From contig NW_017962916.1 of the NCBI RefSeq assembly GCF_001661345.1, forward strand, positions 914,461-978,460: a stretch of 64,000 nucleotides of DNA, given 5' to 3'. Position 1 is the stretch's first letter; each line of letters begins with the position of its first letter. The notes beneath the pieces are model-generated. The model worked only from the letters and a program-made list of their open reading frames with translations. It had not been told where the DNA came from and did no database searches. The translations under genes were made by a program, and so were the position numbers. Positions 20,697 through 32,107 of the stretch are shown piece by piece. This stretch comes from Ascoidea rubescens DSM 1968 (Eukaryota > Ascomycota > Saccharomycetes > Ascoideales > Ascoideaceae).

Positions 20697-21635
20697 TTAT
20701 TTATCAGTAACAGAAGCAAAAGGGGGAGGTGTTGGTAAAGAATCCAAATCAATTTTCTTTTCTATATTTTTGTAAAACTGTTTTTTATTAAACAAGGATA
20801 ATTTGGATAAGTAGTTATTTCTATTATTGTTATTTAATACTTTTTCATCTTCAATCATCAAAGTCTTGTAATAGCTCCATTTGAATATGATTTTAAACAT
20901 TTGCCAAAATTTGAAATCTGGCCATAAGAGATTACTGAATTGGATATCAGAATTTTGATGAGATTGCCATAACATGAAATCAGATAATCTTGTATGGCCA
21001 GAGGTTCTCACCAAAATGTCAGAGTTTTGGATATCAGGCCCGAAATACATGTGGTCGTTTAATAAGTTTTCATCAATTTGTTGATAATCAATTTGTTGAT
21101 TTGAATATAAATCAAGAACCGACTTAATTGAGTGAGTTATATCATCTCTTGAGGTGTAAGCAAAACAGATGTTCAAATTAAAAGTAGCATAGTCCTCAGT
21201 GACTTTCTCTATTTTCTCCAAGTCAACTAGCACATCCTTTGGCACCAATGACTTATTACCAATAATTCTAATTCTGACATGAGATTGATGAACGAATTGG
21301 TCATTCTCGGTGATTTTCAACAATTTTGATTTCAATAAATCGAACAAAGTATCCACTTCTTTTTGAGGTCTGTTGAAGTTTTCAATTGAGAAGGCGTAGA
21401 TTGAGACAGACTTGACACCCAATTTGAAGCAGCATTCTAAAGTCTCAGTTAGCGACAAACATCCAGCAGAATGGCCATCAGTGAGAGGGAGCTTCCTGTT
21501 TTTGGCGAACCTTCTGTTACCATCCATCACCAAAGCAATGTGTTTGGGGACCGGGCCAGTTCTTATAGCAGAAGCTAGGAAGTTTTTAGCCTGTGTCTCA
21601 AAAAACTTTTGAAGAGAATTGAAGCTTGAGAGCAT
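20697..21635 (-). CDS. RER2: Rer2/Srt1-type cis-prenyltransferase (dehydrodolichyl diphosphate synthase)
   Basis: 312 residues starting MLSSFNSLQKFF; frame is open upstream but without an ATG. Undecaprenyl/dehydrodolichyl diphosphate synthase signatures: HIALVMDGNRRFAKNR (substrate loop with catalytic Asp), TDGHSAG, SIYAFSIENFNRP, and RTSGHTRLSDFMLWQS. It makes the long polyprenyl chain of dolichol at the ER together with a Nus1 partner. Whether this is the Rer2 or the Srt1 paralogue cannot be decided from the window; the short N-terminus and lack of a long C-terminal extension favour Rer2. It is co-directional with the dehydratase-like gene upstream, 155 bp away. DPM2, acting on dolichol phosphate, is 13 kb further on. 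Confidence 0.88.
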   Translation of the reverse strand: MLSSFNSLQKFFETQAKNFLASAIRTGPVPKHIALVMDGNRRFAKNRKLPLTDGHSAGCLSLTETLECCFKLGVKSVSIYAFSIENFNRPQKEVDTLFDLLKSKLLKITENDQFVHQSHVRIRIIGNKSLVPKDVLVDLEKIEKVTEDYATFNLNICFAYTSRDDITHSIKSVLDLYSNQQIDYQQIDENLLNDHMYFGPDIQNSDILVRTSGHTRLSDFMLWQSHQNSDIQFSNLLWPDFKFWQMFKIIFKWSYYKTLMIEDEKVLNNNNRNNYLSKLSLFNKKQFYKNIEKKIDLDSLPTPPPFASVTDK

Positions 21636-21790
21636 TTTTGAGCTAAGATAACGATCAATTGATGACAAGTGTGAATTAAGCGCCGACAGAAAAGAAATAG
21701 TGATGGTGAGAGGAAGAGAACAATAGAGGGGCAAGAAGGCCTATTTATACACTTGCAGCGCCAGCTATACGAGCACCACAGGTCCCAGGT

Positions 21791-22123
21791 TCAGGGATTG
21801 CGCGCATACGAATTGATTCTGCTGGCGAGAAGAAAATCCCTGCTGCTGAGGCCCTCCACGTCGTGGGTCTGCAATGCCACCTCCACCTGGTTGTACGTCG
21901 TGAGGATCCGCGGGTGGTGCCCCATCAAGTGGCTGCGCATCGCGATCTTGGTGAGAAAGCTCCACGTTGACTCGAAGTCCCTGAGCACAAACTTCCTCTC
22001 AATCGCCTGGCAGTTGTTGAGCAGACAGAGCTGCCACTCGCCAGTGCTGTTCAACTGTTGGAGCTTCTCGCTCACCTGCGTTTGGCTGAGTCTAAGCAAC
22101 GGGGTTTTAGCGTTTTTGAGCAT
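21791..22123 (-). CDS. Pterin-4a-carbinolamine dehydratase-like protein (PCD/DCoH)
   Basis: 110 residues from the ATG at 22123 (MLKNAKTPLLRLSQ). The C-terminal 70 residues match the PCD fold: FVLRDFESTWSFLTKIAM, then MGHHPRILTTYNQVEVAL with the paired catalytic histidines, then QTHDVEGLSSRDFLLA. Known family members recycle oxidised pterin cofactor or serve other metal/pterin roles; S. cerevisiae has a homologue (YHL018W) of unclear function, probably mitochondrial. The usual Trp after HHP is replaced by Ile (HHPRILTTYN), so activity is uncertain. The gene is extraordinarily GC-rich for this window (37 G/C of 60 at 21901-21960), with G or C at most third positions, unlike RER2 and APM2 beside it. 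Confidence 0.85.
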   Translation of the reverse strand: MLKNAKTPLLRLSQTQVSEKLQQLNSTGEWQLCLLNNCQAIERKFVLRDFESTWSFLTKIAMRSHLMGHHPRILTTYNQVEVALQTHDVEGLSSRDFLLASRINSYARNP

Positions 22124-22143
22124 CTTGAACAGTATCAAAGGTA

Positions 22144-22203
22144 CCAGCAGTGTCAGCAGTGTCAGCAGTGTCAGCAGTGTCAGCAGTATCAGCAGTGTCA
22201 GTG
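22144..22203. repeat. 9-bp tandem repeat GTCAGCAGT
   Basis: Six or so near-perfect copies just upstream of the dehydratase-like gene, in the divergent promoter shared with APM2. Confidence 0.85.
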
Positions 22204-22439
22204 GTATTAGATGTATAACCAGGATGAGAAAAGAACTGGAAAAAAATGCAGCAAAAATAAATAGTCAAGTGGAAAACAATCCGTAGCAGTGGTACACGCA
22301 TGGTGTGAAATACATATAACATATATATGCGTATAATAGCATGGAACAACATAACACCCACAGTTCTGCTTCGCTGTAATCCTTCTCCAGAGCCACCTTC
22401 AGTTGAAGATATAATAGTTTGCAACTACTTGCTTCTTCG

Positions 22440-23601
22440 ATGGCCACTGCAATATATATTCTAGACAATGAGTTCAATCAGCTAATATCCAGATCCTATC
22501 GTTCTGGCAATTTGCCCGACGACATAATTGACAATTTCAGATTGAAGCTTAACTACTCAAATCTAAACTTACTACCACCTATATTCCAGATCAACTCTAT
22601 CAACTATCTATACAAGTTTTCCAATAATATAATCTTTCTCATAATAATTGCTGACAACAATCTTAGAAATGACAACGATACCTCTAGCACCTCTGTACCA
22701 AACAGCTGCATGAAGACAAATATAATGGTTCTATCTTGCTTTCTATCTAACTTGATTCAGATTTTGAAAAATTATTTCCATGTGTCTCATTTAAATGATG
22801 AATTAATTAAAGATAATTTTGTCTTTCTTTATGAACTATTTGATGAAGTTATGGATTTTGGATTGCCTCAAATAACTGATTATCAGATACTAAACGAGTT
22901 TATCAAAATTAAAAAAAATTTATCTTTACATTCAGATAACGATCTCACCTTTGCAAATACTGATATCGATAATGGCATTAATAATAAAAACAAAAAAATA
23001 AAGAAAAATGATAGTCATAAACATAAACACAACTACAATGATACTGATTCTGATTTCGATTCTGATGATGAAAATAATTTGGGTGAAAATAATACTTATA
23101 AAATTAATAATAATAACAATCGAAATAGTATATATAGTAATCAAAATGATAGATATCAAAGCTCTTCATCTTTTCTTAACGATGACTCACCATCAAATAA
23201 TTTTGATAGCAATGGAAATAATAATAATAAGAATAAGAATAAAAATAAAAATAAAAATAAAAAAAAGAATAAAAATAAAAAAAATGGTGTCGATAATAAC
23301 AATTATCAAATCAATGAAATTGACTCGAGAATATATAAAACTTCAACAGATTCAATATCTTGGAGACCAAAGGGTATCTTTTATAAGAAGAACGAATTAT
23401 TCATTGATATAGTTGAAGAAATTAATTTGTTTATAAATTCAGATTCAAAAATAATAAATCAATTCATAAATGGCAAAATTTTAGTAAAATCGTACTTAAG
23501 TGGTATGCCAATTTTAAAACTTGGTTTAAATGAATTTTTAGCATCAATCAACTTGAAACAACAACAAGAAAAACAAGAACAACAAGAAAAACAAGAGGGT
23601 C

Positions 23602-23658
<57 letters not shown>

Positions 23659-24812
23659 TCCACAGTTATATAGATAGCTTTAAACAAATAAAATTTGATA
23701 ATATAAATTTCCATCAATGTGTTGAATTATCAACATTTACAAATAATAACATAATATCGTTTATTCCTCCTGATGGAAAATTCAAGTTATTATCTTACAA
23801 GATTAATGTGAAAAAGAAACCGTTAATCAAGATATCCAATATCAAATTTAGGTTAAAAACAAAGTTGAATTGCAAATTTTTATTAATTTATTTAGAATTA
23901 TCATCATTTTTCAAAAAGAATTTGGTTGCTACAAACGTGGAGATAATAATTCCAATTAATATTAAAAAGTACAAATTGAATTTGATTAATGGAACACCCA
24001 GATTTAAAACTCAAATTGGCAATGTGTTTTTTAATTTAGAGAAAAATTCCATAATTTGGAAGATTTCATCATTAAATGGAAATAAGGTTTTTAAAATGAT
24101 AAGTGAATTGCCGTTATTAGTCGATGAGAATTATGAGAATTACGAGAATTACGATAAGAACTATGATGAGAATCATGATGAGAATCATGATGAGAATCAT
24201 AATAAATATCATAATGAAGATCATGACAATAATAATCATAATGAAGATCATGACAATAATAATAATAATAATAATAATGATAATAATAACAAAAAGTTGA
24301 ATAGAAAATCATATTATGCAAACAGTATATACACTTCTAATGATTTAAATAGTATTTATGATAAGAAAAAGATGAATATTGATGAAGATTATTTGTCGTC
24401 GAGCACAGATGAAGATGAAGAAGATTTTGAAAGGTATCAAAACTATTTAAATTATAATAAGGCGAATAAATCGTTGAATGAAAATCAAAAAGCTATAAAA
24501 GAATTACAAAAAAAGATTAATCATGAAAAGAAAAAGATTTTGCGGTTGAATACAGTGTCTAATTTCAAGAAAAAGTTGATTAATGAGGAGTATAATTTAG
24601 ATTTGAATTTCAAAAAAGTGATTCAATTGAAGTTTGAGATTAAAAACTTTACATATAGTGGATTGAAGGTTGATTATTTAAAAATTGATGAAGAGTTGTT
24701 GAATTATCAATCATTCCCCTGGGTTCGGTATAAGAGTATTAACGATGAGTACTTTTTCAAATACAATGATGATGATAATGATAATGATAATAATGGTAAT
24801 AAAGTCGTTTAG
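22440..24812 (+). CDS. APM2: Apm2-type clathrin adaptor mu chain
   Basis: 790 residues from the ATG at 22440 (MATAIYILDNEFNQLISRSY). N-terminal longin domain (to about residue 145, ending FGLPQITDYQILNEFI). A long acidic/basic insert follows with Asn tracts, then the mu-homology domain: ISWRPKGIFYKKNELFIDIV, LSGMPILKLGLNEF, FIPPDGKFKL, and the C-terminal SGLKVDYLKIDEELLNYQSF-PWVRYK block. The basic linker and the YQSFPWVRYK ending match S. cerevisiae Apm2 (605 residues) better than Apm1 or Apm4. Apm2 forms a variant AP-1 complex (AP-1R in yeast) in TGN/endosome sorting. A second His/Asp/Asn-rich insert interrupts the mu domain. It ends 23 bp from the convergent VPH2 stop. Confidence 0.88.
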
Positions 24813-24835
24813 TATATATATATATATGTATATAA

Positions 24836-25510
24836 TTATAGAACAGTTGACTGGATGATTTTTTTGATTTCTTTTTTCTTTCTTTCAATTTGTTTTGATT
24901 CATTAATTTTTCGCAAGTAGGAATTATAGACAACAACTTCAGCTATTAGGATTAAAAAAGAAAAGAATAAAGATAATAGGACTCTGTAGGAGGTGTTGAT
25001 TAAGCCACTGGAGGTGTTTGTCCAGTACCAAACTGAGTAAGCTACAGAAGCAACAGTTACAAAGATGTTTATAATTGTGACCAATTGACTTTTGATTTCC
25101 TTTGCTAGAATGTTGAATTTAAAAGGAGAAGTGGTGTTGGGATTGTCGATGGTGTTGATGTAATCTAGGTTTATGATGGAAGTTTTGTTATAAATTGATT
25201 CGTTAAGATTTTTGTTTTTGATTAATATTTGGTATTCTCTCTCTAGCAAGGAGTTTTTCAAACGATTTGAATGATTTATAAAAGAGGAGGTTTTTTTGAT
25301 TGAAGGTTTTTTCTTAAATTTGAGAGATAAGTTGGATAGTATTTTAAATTTAAGTTGGTCATTTGAGTGGTTATTCAATTGGAATAGTTTAATTAAATCA
25401 TTGATTGATATGTAGTTTTTACTTATTAAAAGAGTCTTTAAATGTAGTGGTATATTTGAATTATTAATTAATTGAATGATATCGTTATCTAACAATACTT
25501 TGGACAGCAT
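24836..25510 (-). CDS. VPH2: Vph2/Vma12-like V-ATPase assembly factor
   Basis: 224 residues (S. cerevisiae Vph2 215). A soluble N-terminal half is followed by a conserved-looking segment (FKFNILAKEIKSQLVTIIN) leading into the first of two membrane helices (about 140-160 and 177-197), separated by a short lumenal loop, with a Lys-rich cytosolic tail. This layout fits Vma12/TMEM199, an ER membrane protein that with Vma22 and Vma21 assembles the V0 sector of the vacuolar ATPase. Assignment rests on topology, length and the EYQILI/PFKFN segments. The convergent gap to APM2 is only 23 bp, so 3' untranslated regions must overlap. Confidence 0.72.
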   Translation of the reverse strand: MLSKVLLDNDIIQLINNSNIPLHLKTLLISKNYISINDLIKLFQLNNHSNDQLKFKILSNLSLKFKKKPSIKKTSSFINHSNRLKNSLLEREYQILIKNKNLNESIYNKTSIINLDYINTIDNPNTTSPFKFNILAKEIKSQLVTIINIFVTVASVAYSVWYWTNTSSGLINTSYRVLLSLFFSFLILIAEVVVYNSYLRKINESKQIERKKKEIKKIIQSTVL

Positions 25511-27185
25511 TTTATAAAGAGAGAGAGATAGAGAGGTGATGAAAACAAGAGTAATTAAGATTTGATTATGAGGATTGGAATGAAGATTTAAAGTTGATTT
25601 TAATGAGAAAAAAATTAATGAACAATTACTAATGAAATAATAAACAATTGTTGATAATATCGATTTCCAGATATTGTTGTTGATGAAAATTAGGTTTGTT
25701 TAATTTTTCAGAAAATTTATTGGATTGTTATTTTTTTTGTGCGCATCAAACGATGATTTTTGTATGCACGAAGAATACGGTAAAATGTAAGCACTTATGT
25801 AATCAATATGCACAATATCAGTAATATATGCGGCAAGACATGTGGCTGACTAAGAATTCAACATGTGGCGGACCACAAGGGTTTTTCCGAAGTCAGATGG
25901 CAGATCTAAGTTTACCACTAAACAATAGGAAGTGAATACGCGATACAGCAGGGCGTAACTTGATCGAGCACAGCAGCCTGAATAGGAAGTAAACCTCGTG
26001 GGGCGCCGAGTAGGGCTATACCAGGGCATCAACCGCCCAGCAGGAGACAGAACAGGCCTCAGTTCTGAGCAAGAGCAGTAATTGGCTAGCAGACGGAGAC
26101 AAATACGCACTGATGTTTCCCGCACCCAAGCCCTTTGATGGGGTGTTGGGATGGAAAAGAGGCGGTGAGTCACGAGACTGGAGCTTCTTGTTGGGAACAA
26201 GAATGGACCAATCAGCGCAACGCTTGTGGTGGTCGAAGATTTTGGGATTGCAGATGAGTGTTGGAAAACAGTCTAGCGAGACCGATAAAGTGCAAGAATT
26301 TTTTCAGCTTGGTCGCAACACCACAAAGTGTAGAACAAGGCAATTGCATAATTTAAAAAAAAAAAAGAAAGATAAACAAGAAAGATAAACAAGAAAGGAA
26401 TGAGGTGGATTTGCAGTGAGAAAAGTGCATTGTTTCCCTGAAGCAGCACAAGAAGCTCAAAGACTGCGCTTAAATGGGTTCCGCTCTCTTATGGCAATCT
26501 CAGGCAAATCTCAGAAAAAACTGAACAGTTTTAGACATCGCTAGCTGGCTTGTCGGAAACCCAACAGCATGGAGCATTCCCCGCTTGTTGTGGGAGAGCC
26601 GTCCATTTCTGTCAAGATTTCTGTTAGCGCAGGCGACTGAGTATGTGGTAACGGGATTGAGTGGATGAGTAACTGAGGGTCTGGCCCAACGCTTCAAGGT
26701 TTCAGCATCTCCCTGCAGAAGAACCGTGTTAACAGGACGTGGTGGATGCGGTGCTTTCCGGGTAATAGAAGTATAGATGCTGGAAGTTGCGTGAAGAACG
26801 CGTTTGCGTGAGGGTTTTGGGTTTCGGCTGAAGGCACAGGAAGTGGCAAAAGAGGAAGAGGACAAAGAAGAAGAAGAAGCAGAAGAAACAGAAGAAACAA
26901 CCGAAGTAGCAGCAGAAACAGCAGAAGTAGCAGAAGTAGAAGAAGCAGCAGACACAGAGGCTTTGATCTGAAATTGCTCGCAAAGACTGAAGCGACGATC
27001 GCCAACAATTAGTAGAGTGAAGTATCAACCAACCAACAACCAACAACCAACTTCAACAAATCACTAACTTCAAACCACCTCAATCAACAACTAATAACCA
27101 ATAACCTGCTTCACCAACTAATAGCCAATCATCCAGCTCTGGCGATTCTGGAGTCTTGCTTAAACAGTATAATGACCTGAGTTTT
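25511..27185. other. Divergent gap with GC-balanced core
   Basis: 1.7 kb with no recognisable gene. From about 25840 to 27000 composition rises well above that of neighbouring genes, with many short open frames on both strands that match nothing. The 26860-26960 part is a purine-rich GAAGCAGAA/GCAGCAGAA run, and 27020-27130 is CAACCAA-type low complexity. It serves as upstream region for VPH2 (-) and for the UPC2-like gene (+). Confidence 0.45.
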
Positions 27186-27479
27186 ATGTTTAACTCTGCT
27201 TCCTCCAAACTTAGAACTCTCATTTCACTTAACCAGATTCCAAACTCCATAACCAAAACCATCAATAGAATCTCCAAAAGAATATATTACAATCAGATCC
27301 ATAATCACAATAATCACAACAATCACAACAATCACAAGCTCTATCCTCAACTTATCACCTCTCATTTTTTTCTTCCAGCTTTTATCTTGTGGACCTCCTT
27401 TGACTCAATCAATCCACCCATAGAAGGATTCAGCATCTTTAGTTATTTAATATTTATTATACTTTGCTTTCTTAAATAA
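27186..27479 (+). CDS. Hypothetical 97-residue protein, doubtful
   Basis: ATG at 27186 gives MFNSASSKLRTLISLNQIPN, a His-Asn repeat, and a hydrophobic C-terminus with a possible membrane helix (FSIFSYLIFIILCFLK). The frame is open further upstream to about 27105 (SSSSGDSGVLLKQYNDLS), where CAG acceptor-like sites occur. A 5' exon is possible but no clear ATG plus donor was found. I know no family. The Ser/Lys/Ile-rich helix-like stretch is more protein-like than the surrounding frames, hence listing at low confidence. It lies in the long leader region of the UPC2-like gene and could also be part of that transcript. Confidence 0.25.
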   Translation: MFNSASSKLRTLISLNQIPNSITKTINRISKRIYYNQIHNHNNHNNHNNHKLYPQLITSHFFLPAFILWTSFDSINPPIEGFSIFSYLIFIILCFLK

Positions 27480-28269
27480 TATCTTCCAAGTTTAATTACA
27501 CTCCCATTCATTCTCAAATTCAAAGTCGACTCCATATTGTTTTATTTACATCTTCATCTCATTTTCATCTCATTTTCATCTCATTTTCATCTCGTTTTCA
27601 TTTCATTTTCATTTTTATTTTTATTTTCACACTCATATTAATATTAATATTCATATTCTTTACTTAACCCTAATTATTCTATTTATCATAAGCTACTTTC
27701 AATAATTCAACATTATTTTTATTCTTTTATCAATATCATATCAAAACAATCAATACCAATATCATATCATATTATATCAACATTAACATCAAATATAAGA
27801 TATCAAATATCAAATATCAAATATCAATAAATAATATCAGTAATATTAATACTAATATTATTATTCTTATTTTTATTATATATTCTTTACCACTCATTTC
27901 ATTCCATTTCAATTCTGTTTCTTTTTTCTTTCTTCCTTTCTTTATAAATCCTTTTATATCCTTTCTCATCTCTCATCTCTCTCCTTTTATTTTTATTTTC
28001 ATCTTCATTCCCAGGGTTGTTTTTTTTCTTCCTTTTCACCTCACTATACTACTTTTCACTTTATCTAATTTGTTTTCACTTCATCTCTAAAAATCTTATT
28101 ATTCTTCTAATAATTCCTTTGTTATTATCAATATCATCATTATTCTCCTTTTGATTTGCTTTTTCCTATTTCTTTTTGATTTAAAATTCTATTTCTTTTA
28201 TAATTTTATTTATTTTTGAAAAATCAAAAAATTTAGGCACAATTAAAAGCAAAATTATAACAAAAAAAA
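27480..28269. other. Pyrimidine-rich leader of the UPC2-like gene
   Basis: 790 bp of T/C-rich and AT-rich sequence with CTCATTTTCAT repeats (about 27550-27620) and ATATCAAAT repeats (about 27800-27830). It looks like a long promoter or leader; no gene is seen. Confidence 0.5.
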
Positions 28270-28286
28270 ATGGATTTGATTCAACC

Positions 28287-28380
<94 letters not shown>

Positions 28381-28840
28381 CAAATTGAAATTGAAGTTGA
28401 AAACTTAAATGAGACTCAAAAACAAATACCCGATTCCATCTTGGAAAACATTCTCGATAATATCCTAGAAAATATCCCCAACATGATCAAAAAAAATATC
28501 AAAAATAAAATCAAAAATGACATACCAAAAAATAACTTCAACATCAAAAACATTAAAAACATCAATAAAAACTTAAATTTAAATAAAAATATCTTTAAAA
28601 ATAAATCCTCAAAACCTCTACATTTAAACCCTGCTCTATCAATCTCTCCCTCAAAAAACCAATTAATCAAAGATTATCTCAACAATAAAACAACAACTTC
28701 AACTCTTCTATCCTTATACTCAAATCCAATAGTCAATAATCAAAACATCAATATCAAGACTATTTCTACCAATTCCGCTTCTAACACTTCTTCCACCATT
28801 AACAATACCAGTAATCATAATCATGATCATAATCATAATC

Positions 28841-28876
<36 letters not shown>

Positions 28877-31809
28877 TATCAACTGGGAAAAGAAAATACC
28901 ACAATAAATCAAGAACTGGCTGCAATACTTGTAAAAAAAGAAGAGTTAAATGCGATGAAAATAAACCAATTTGTCAAAAATGTCTTCATATGGGAATTGA
29001 TTGCACTTATAGCGCTCTTTCTTTAGGCTTACTTCATACAACTGGCGATAAAAAACTAGATAAAATAATCAATAACCATGGAATTAATTTATCTTTACTA
29101 GAAGTAGATGTTGCAAATAGCCTTATTCAAAGTAGCATCATTAATAATACCATTAAAACTAATGAAAAAAATATTAATCCCAACCCCAACCCCAACCCCA
29201 ATCCCAATCCTAATAACAATAAAAATAAAAATAACAACGATTATACAAATGAACTTTCTATTGATAACTCTTCGTCAGATTTAAACCAATTTATTAAAAA
29301 AAGCTTTGAAAATATCATAAATCTTAACGACATAAATATCAACCTTGAAAATAAAAAATTAAAAAAATCAATTAAAAAGAAAGATATTCTGACTAATAAA
29401 ACTAATAAAATTATTAAGATTAAACCCAGCTATAAATCGAAAACACCAAATAAAATTCAATTTAAAAACAATAATAATAAAACTAAATTCCTTCAACCTG
29501 AAAATGATAATGATATCGATATTGATATTGAAATCAACTCACAAAATCAAATCGGTAATAAAAATAAAGAAAATATTGAAGACTTGCATTCAACCTATGA
29601 TCACTTATTAACATTAAACCAACAATTTGCTAATTTAGATAAAAAAAAAACATTCATATTGAATGATAATAACGAAATCAATAAGAGAAAAAAAAAATCC
29701 GATACAATCAATAAAACCTCTAAAAAATTGGATGATGAGAATTATAATGACATTGATTCTTCATTTTTAGAAGCAATCCAGTTATCCGATTTTGACTCTC
29801 TATCTGATCAATTATCTCTAGCATCTTCACCAACTACTAACATTAATTTAAATCAAAATAATAATGACCAAAATGATAATAATAATAATGATAATAATAA
29901 TAATAATAATAATAATAACTACAATTTAAAAAACAACATCTCTGATAATCAGTTTTTGTTGACAAATCCTTTGGGGATAAACTTGGACTTTAAATTAGAT
30001 TCTTCTTTAAACGAAGTTCACTCTCCATTTTCTTTTTCACCACAAAATTCGAATTCAATCAGTCATACGAACAATGCCGATAATCTGAACCACCCAACAG
30101 ATTTTGCTTTTGATTTTGATAACTTTTCATCAGGCTCTTCTGTTTCTTCACCATCTTCGAATTCCATTGAGTTTCTGATAAAAAATTCAAATTCCTCAAC
30201 TATTACTTTTGACTCCTCCTCAACTTCTTTGTTATCTCTGACAAGCTATAATTATTCAGACTCAAGCTCTTTAAATCTCTATAAAGATAGCTTAGATAAT
30301 CAATTTATTGATGCTTTTATTTCTATGGATTCTTTACCGGCATTATTGCCCAAAATCAATGATAATATTCACAGTGATAATAACAATAATACCTTTAATA
30401 ACAGTAATAACGAAAATTCCTCGAATAATAATCTCAATAAAAAACATGCTAATAACGACAGTGGTTATCAATTTTCAAATGACCAAGTTAAGGATTATGA
30501 CATTGCTTCACTTTTGAATTCCTATAGCGAGAGTTTAAATACCTTACTAATAAATAATAACAGTCCTTACTCTAGTGGCTCAAAATCTTCTAATATTTCA
30601 TCTTCTAACAAACCTTTAAATTTTTTGGATTTAAAGCTAATCTACCATTTCACAACAAAGGTTTCTTCAACCATTATTGATTCTGGAATCTTTAATAATT
30701 ATTTACTCAATGACTATATTCTTTCAAATTTATCATTCAAACATACTTATCTATTATACATTATACTATCCTTTTCTGCTACACATTTTCTCAAATTTGA
30801 AACAGATTTAACTGATTCAATTAAAGTAGACAAATTAAAAAGCTATATAATTAATAATTTAAACAAATCAATTAGTTTAATTCAAAAGAATCTAGATAAA
30901 ATAAAGTGCAAACTTCAAGATAATGAAAAAAATATTGAAAATATTGATTCATTAATTGCTTATGCTTTTATTTTAATTTTAACATCTATTTCTAATCTTG
31001 AATTATTATCAAAATCTAATTATAATTGGATTTATTTCATTAGAACGGCAATGAATATATTAAAAAAAATCCTACCATTAATTGATAAAAAATCGAAATT
31101 TTTCAACATAATTTTAATGAATAATTGTGATAATGATAAATTATATGATTTAGATAATCACCTGAAAGTTGGAACTAGTAATAAGCATGAACAACTCTAT
31201 TCAAACTTGAAATGTTTTGACGATTTAATTTTGAATCTATTTCCAATTGAGTTTTCATCTCCATATTACAATACGGTAAAAATTTTGAATAATTTGAGTG
31301 TTTTAATCAAAAATCATCAACGACATTTAGTCGAAAATAGTAACAAACATGAAGAGAATTCCAATTTAATTTTGAAGATTTTTTTGTTTCCTATTTTAGT
31401 TGACAAGATTTTCCATTCATTATTGATAACTGGAGATTCAAGTGCTGTTATGATCATGAGAATTTATTTTAATTATCTAACAGGATTTGTTATGAATGAA
31501 TTTTTTCTCAATCTTAATACTAATAGCCAAGTCAATAATATTTTTTCTAATAATGACAAAGATAAAATAAATGGTAATAAAAATTCCAGTGAAATGAGTA
31601 AAAATTGGTTTTTAGTTGAATTTGGAAAGTTTTTACCACGGCTTGATGATAAAAATGAACTAGGGTCTAATAGTGATAACAAAGGAATGCAAATGATGTT
31701 TGAATTTTTAGGAGATGATTTACCAAGTTTAACAAGACTTAATTTTTCTTCTCATGGAAATACTGATAAAGATCTAATATTAGATCAAAACGATATTTTT
31801 TATTTTTAA
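28270..31809 (+). CDS. UPC2: Upc2/Ecm22-type Zn2Cys6 sterol regulator
   Basis: 1179 residues. A Zn2Cys6 cluster (GCNTCKKRRVKCDENKPICQ, then KCLHMGIDC; about residues 216-245) is preceded by KRKYHNKSRT, the form seen in Upc2/Ecm22. The C-terminal region (from about 785) has NKPLNFLDLKLIYHFTTKV and LSFKHTYLLYIILSFSATHF, which match the start of the Upc2 all-helical ligand domain, where ergosterol is sensed. Between them lie about 500 residues of Asn/Ser-rich disorder. Unlike Upc2, the extreme N-terminus is a 31-residue Asn tract beginning at residue 7, and the zinc cluster is far from the start. Expected role: activation of ergosterol synthesis and sterol uptake genes when sterol is low. Related zinc-cluster proteins share the C-terminal domain, so paralogue assignment is tentative. 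Confidence 0.75.
28288..28380 (+). repeat. (AAT)n microsatellite, 31 Asn codons
   Basis: 30 AAT codons and a final AAC, beginning six codons after the ATG of the UPC2-like gene; essentially pure and so likely to vary in length between strains. Confidence 0.95.
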
Positions 31810-32107
31810 TAATTAAGGATGATGAATCTTATTGAAATAATGGCTAAACGGTTTTTTTTTTTTTTTTTTTTCTTTCTTTCTTTCTTTCTTTCTTTTTTAC
31901 TTTTGATTTTTTAATATTTTTATTTTTTTTTATGATAAATTTTTCTCTCGCTGCTTAATGGTCAAATTTTTTTCGTTTTATATACATAAATTTTTTTAAC
32001 TTTTATATAAATTGCTAGTTGTTTATTGAAGTGTTGCTTTTATATATTCTATTAAGGGGTTTATATGTAATAAATAAAGATATATTGATATTTTTAATTG
32101 TGTAATT
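31810..32107. other. Convergent gap with T-tract and (TTTC)n
   Basis: 3' flanks of the UPC2-like gene and AHA1. A run of about 20 T (31852-31871) continues as TTTC repeats to about 31895; otherwise AT-rich. Confidence 0.6.

Noticed and set aside
21753-22286. 177-codon plus-strand frame
   Set aside because: Antisense to the pterin dehydratase-like gene, whose own motif pattern is unmistakable.
26500-27046. Ser/Ala-, Leu/Phe-rich frames on the minus strand
   Set aside because: Arise from GAAGCAGAA-type repeats read in three frames; no start context or similarity.
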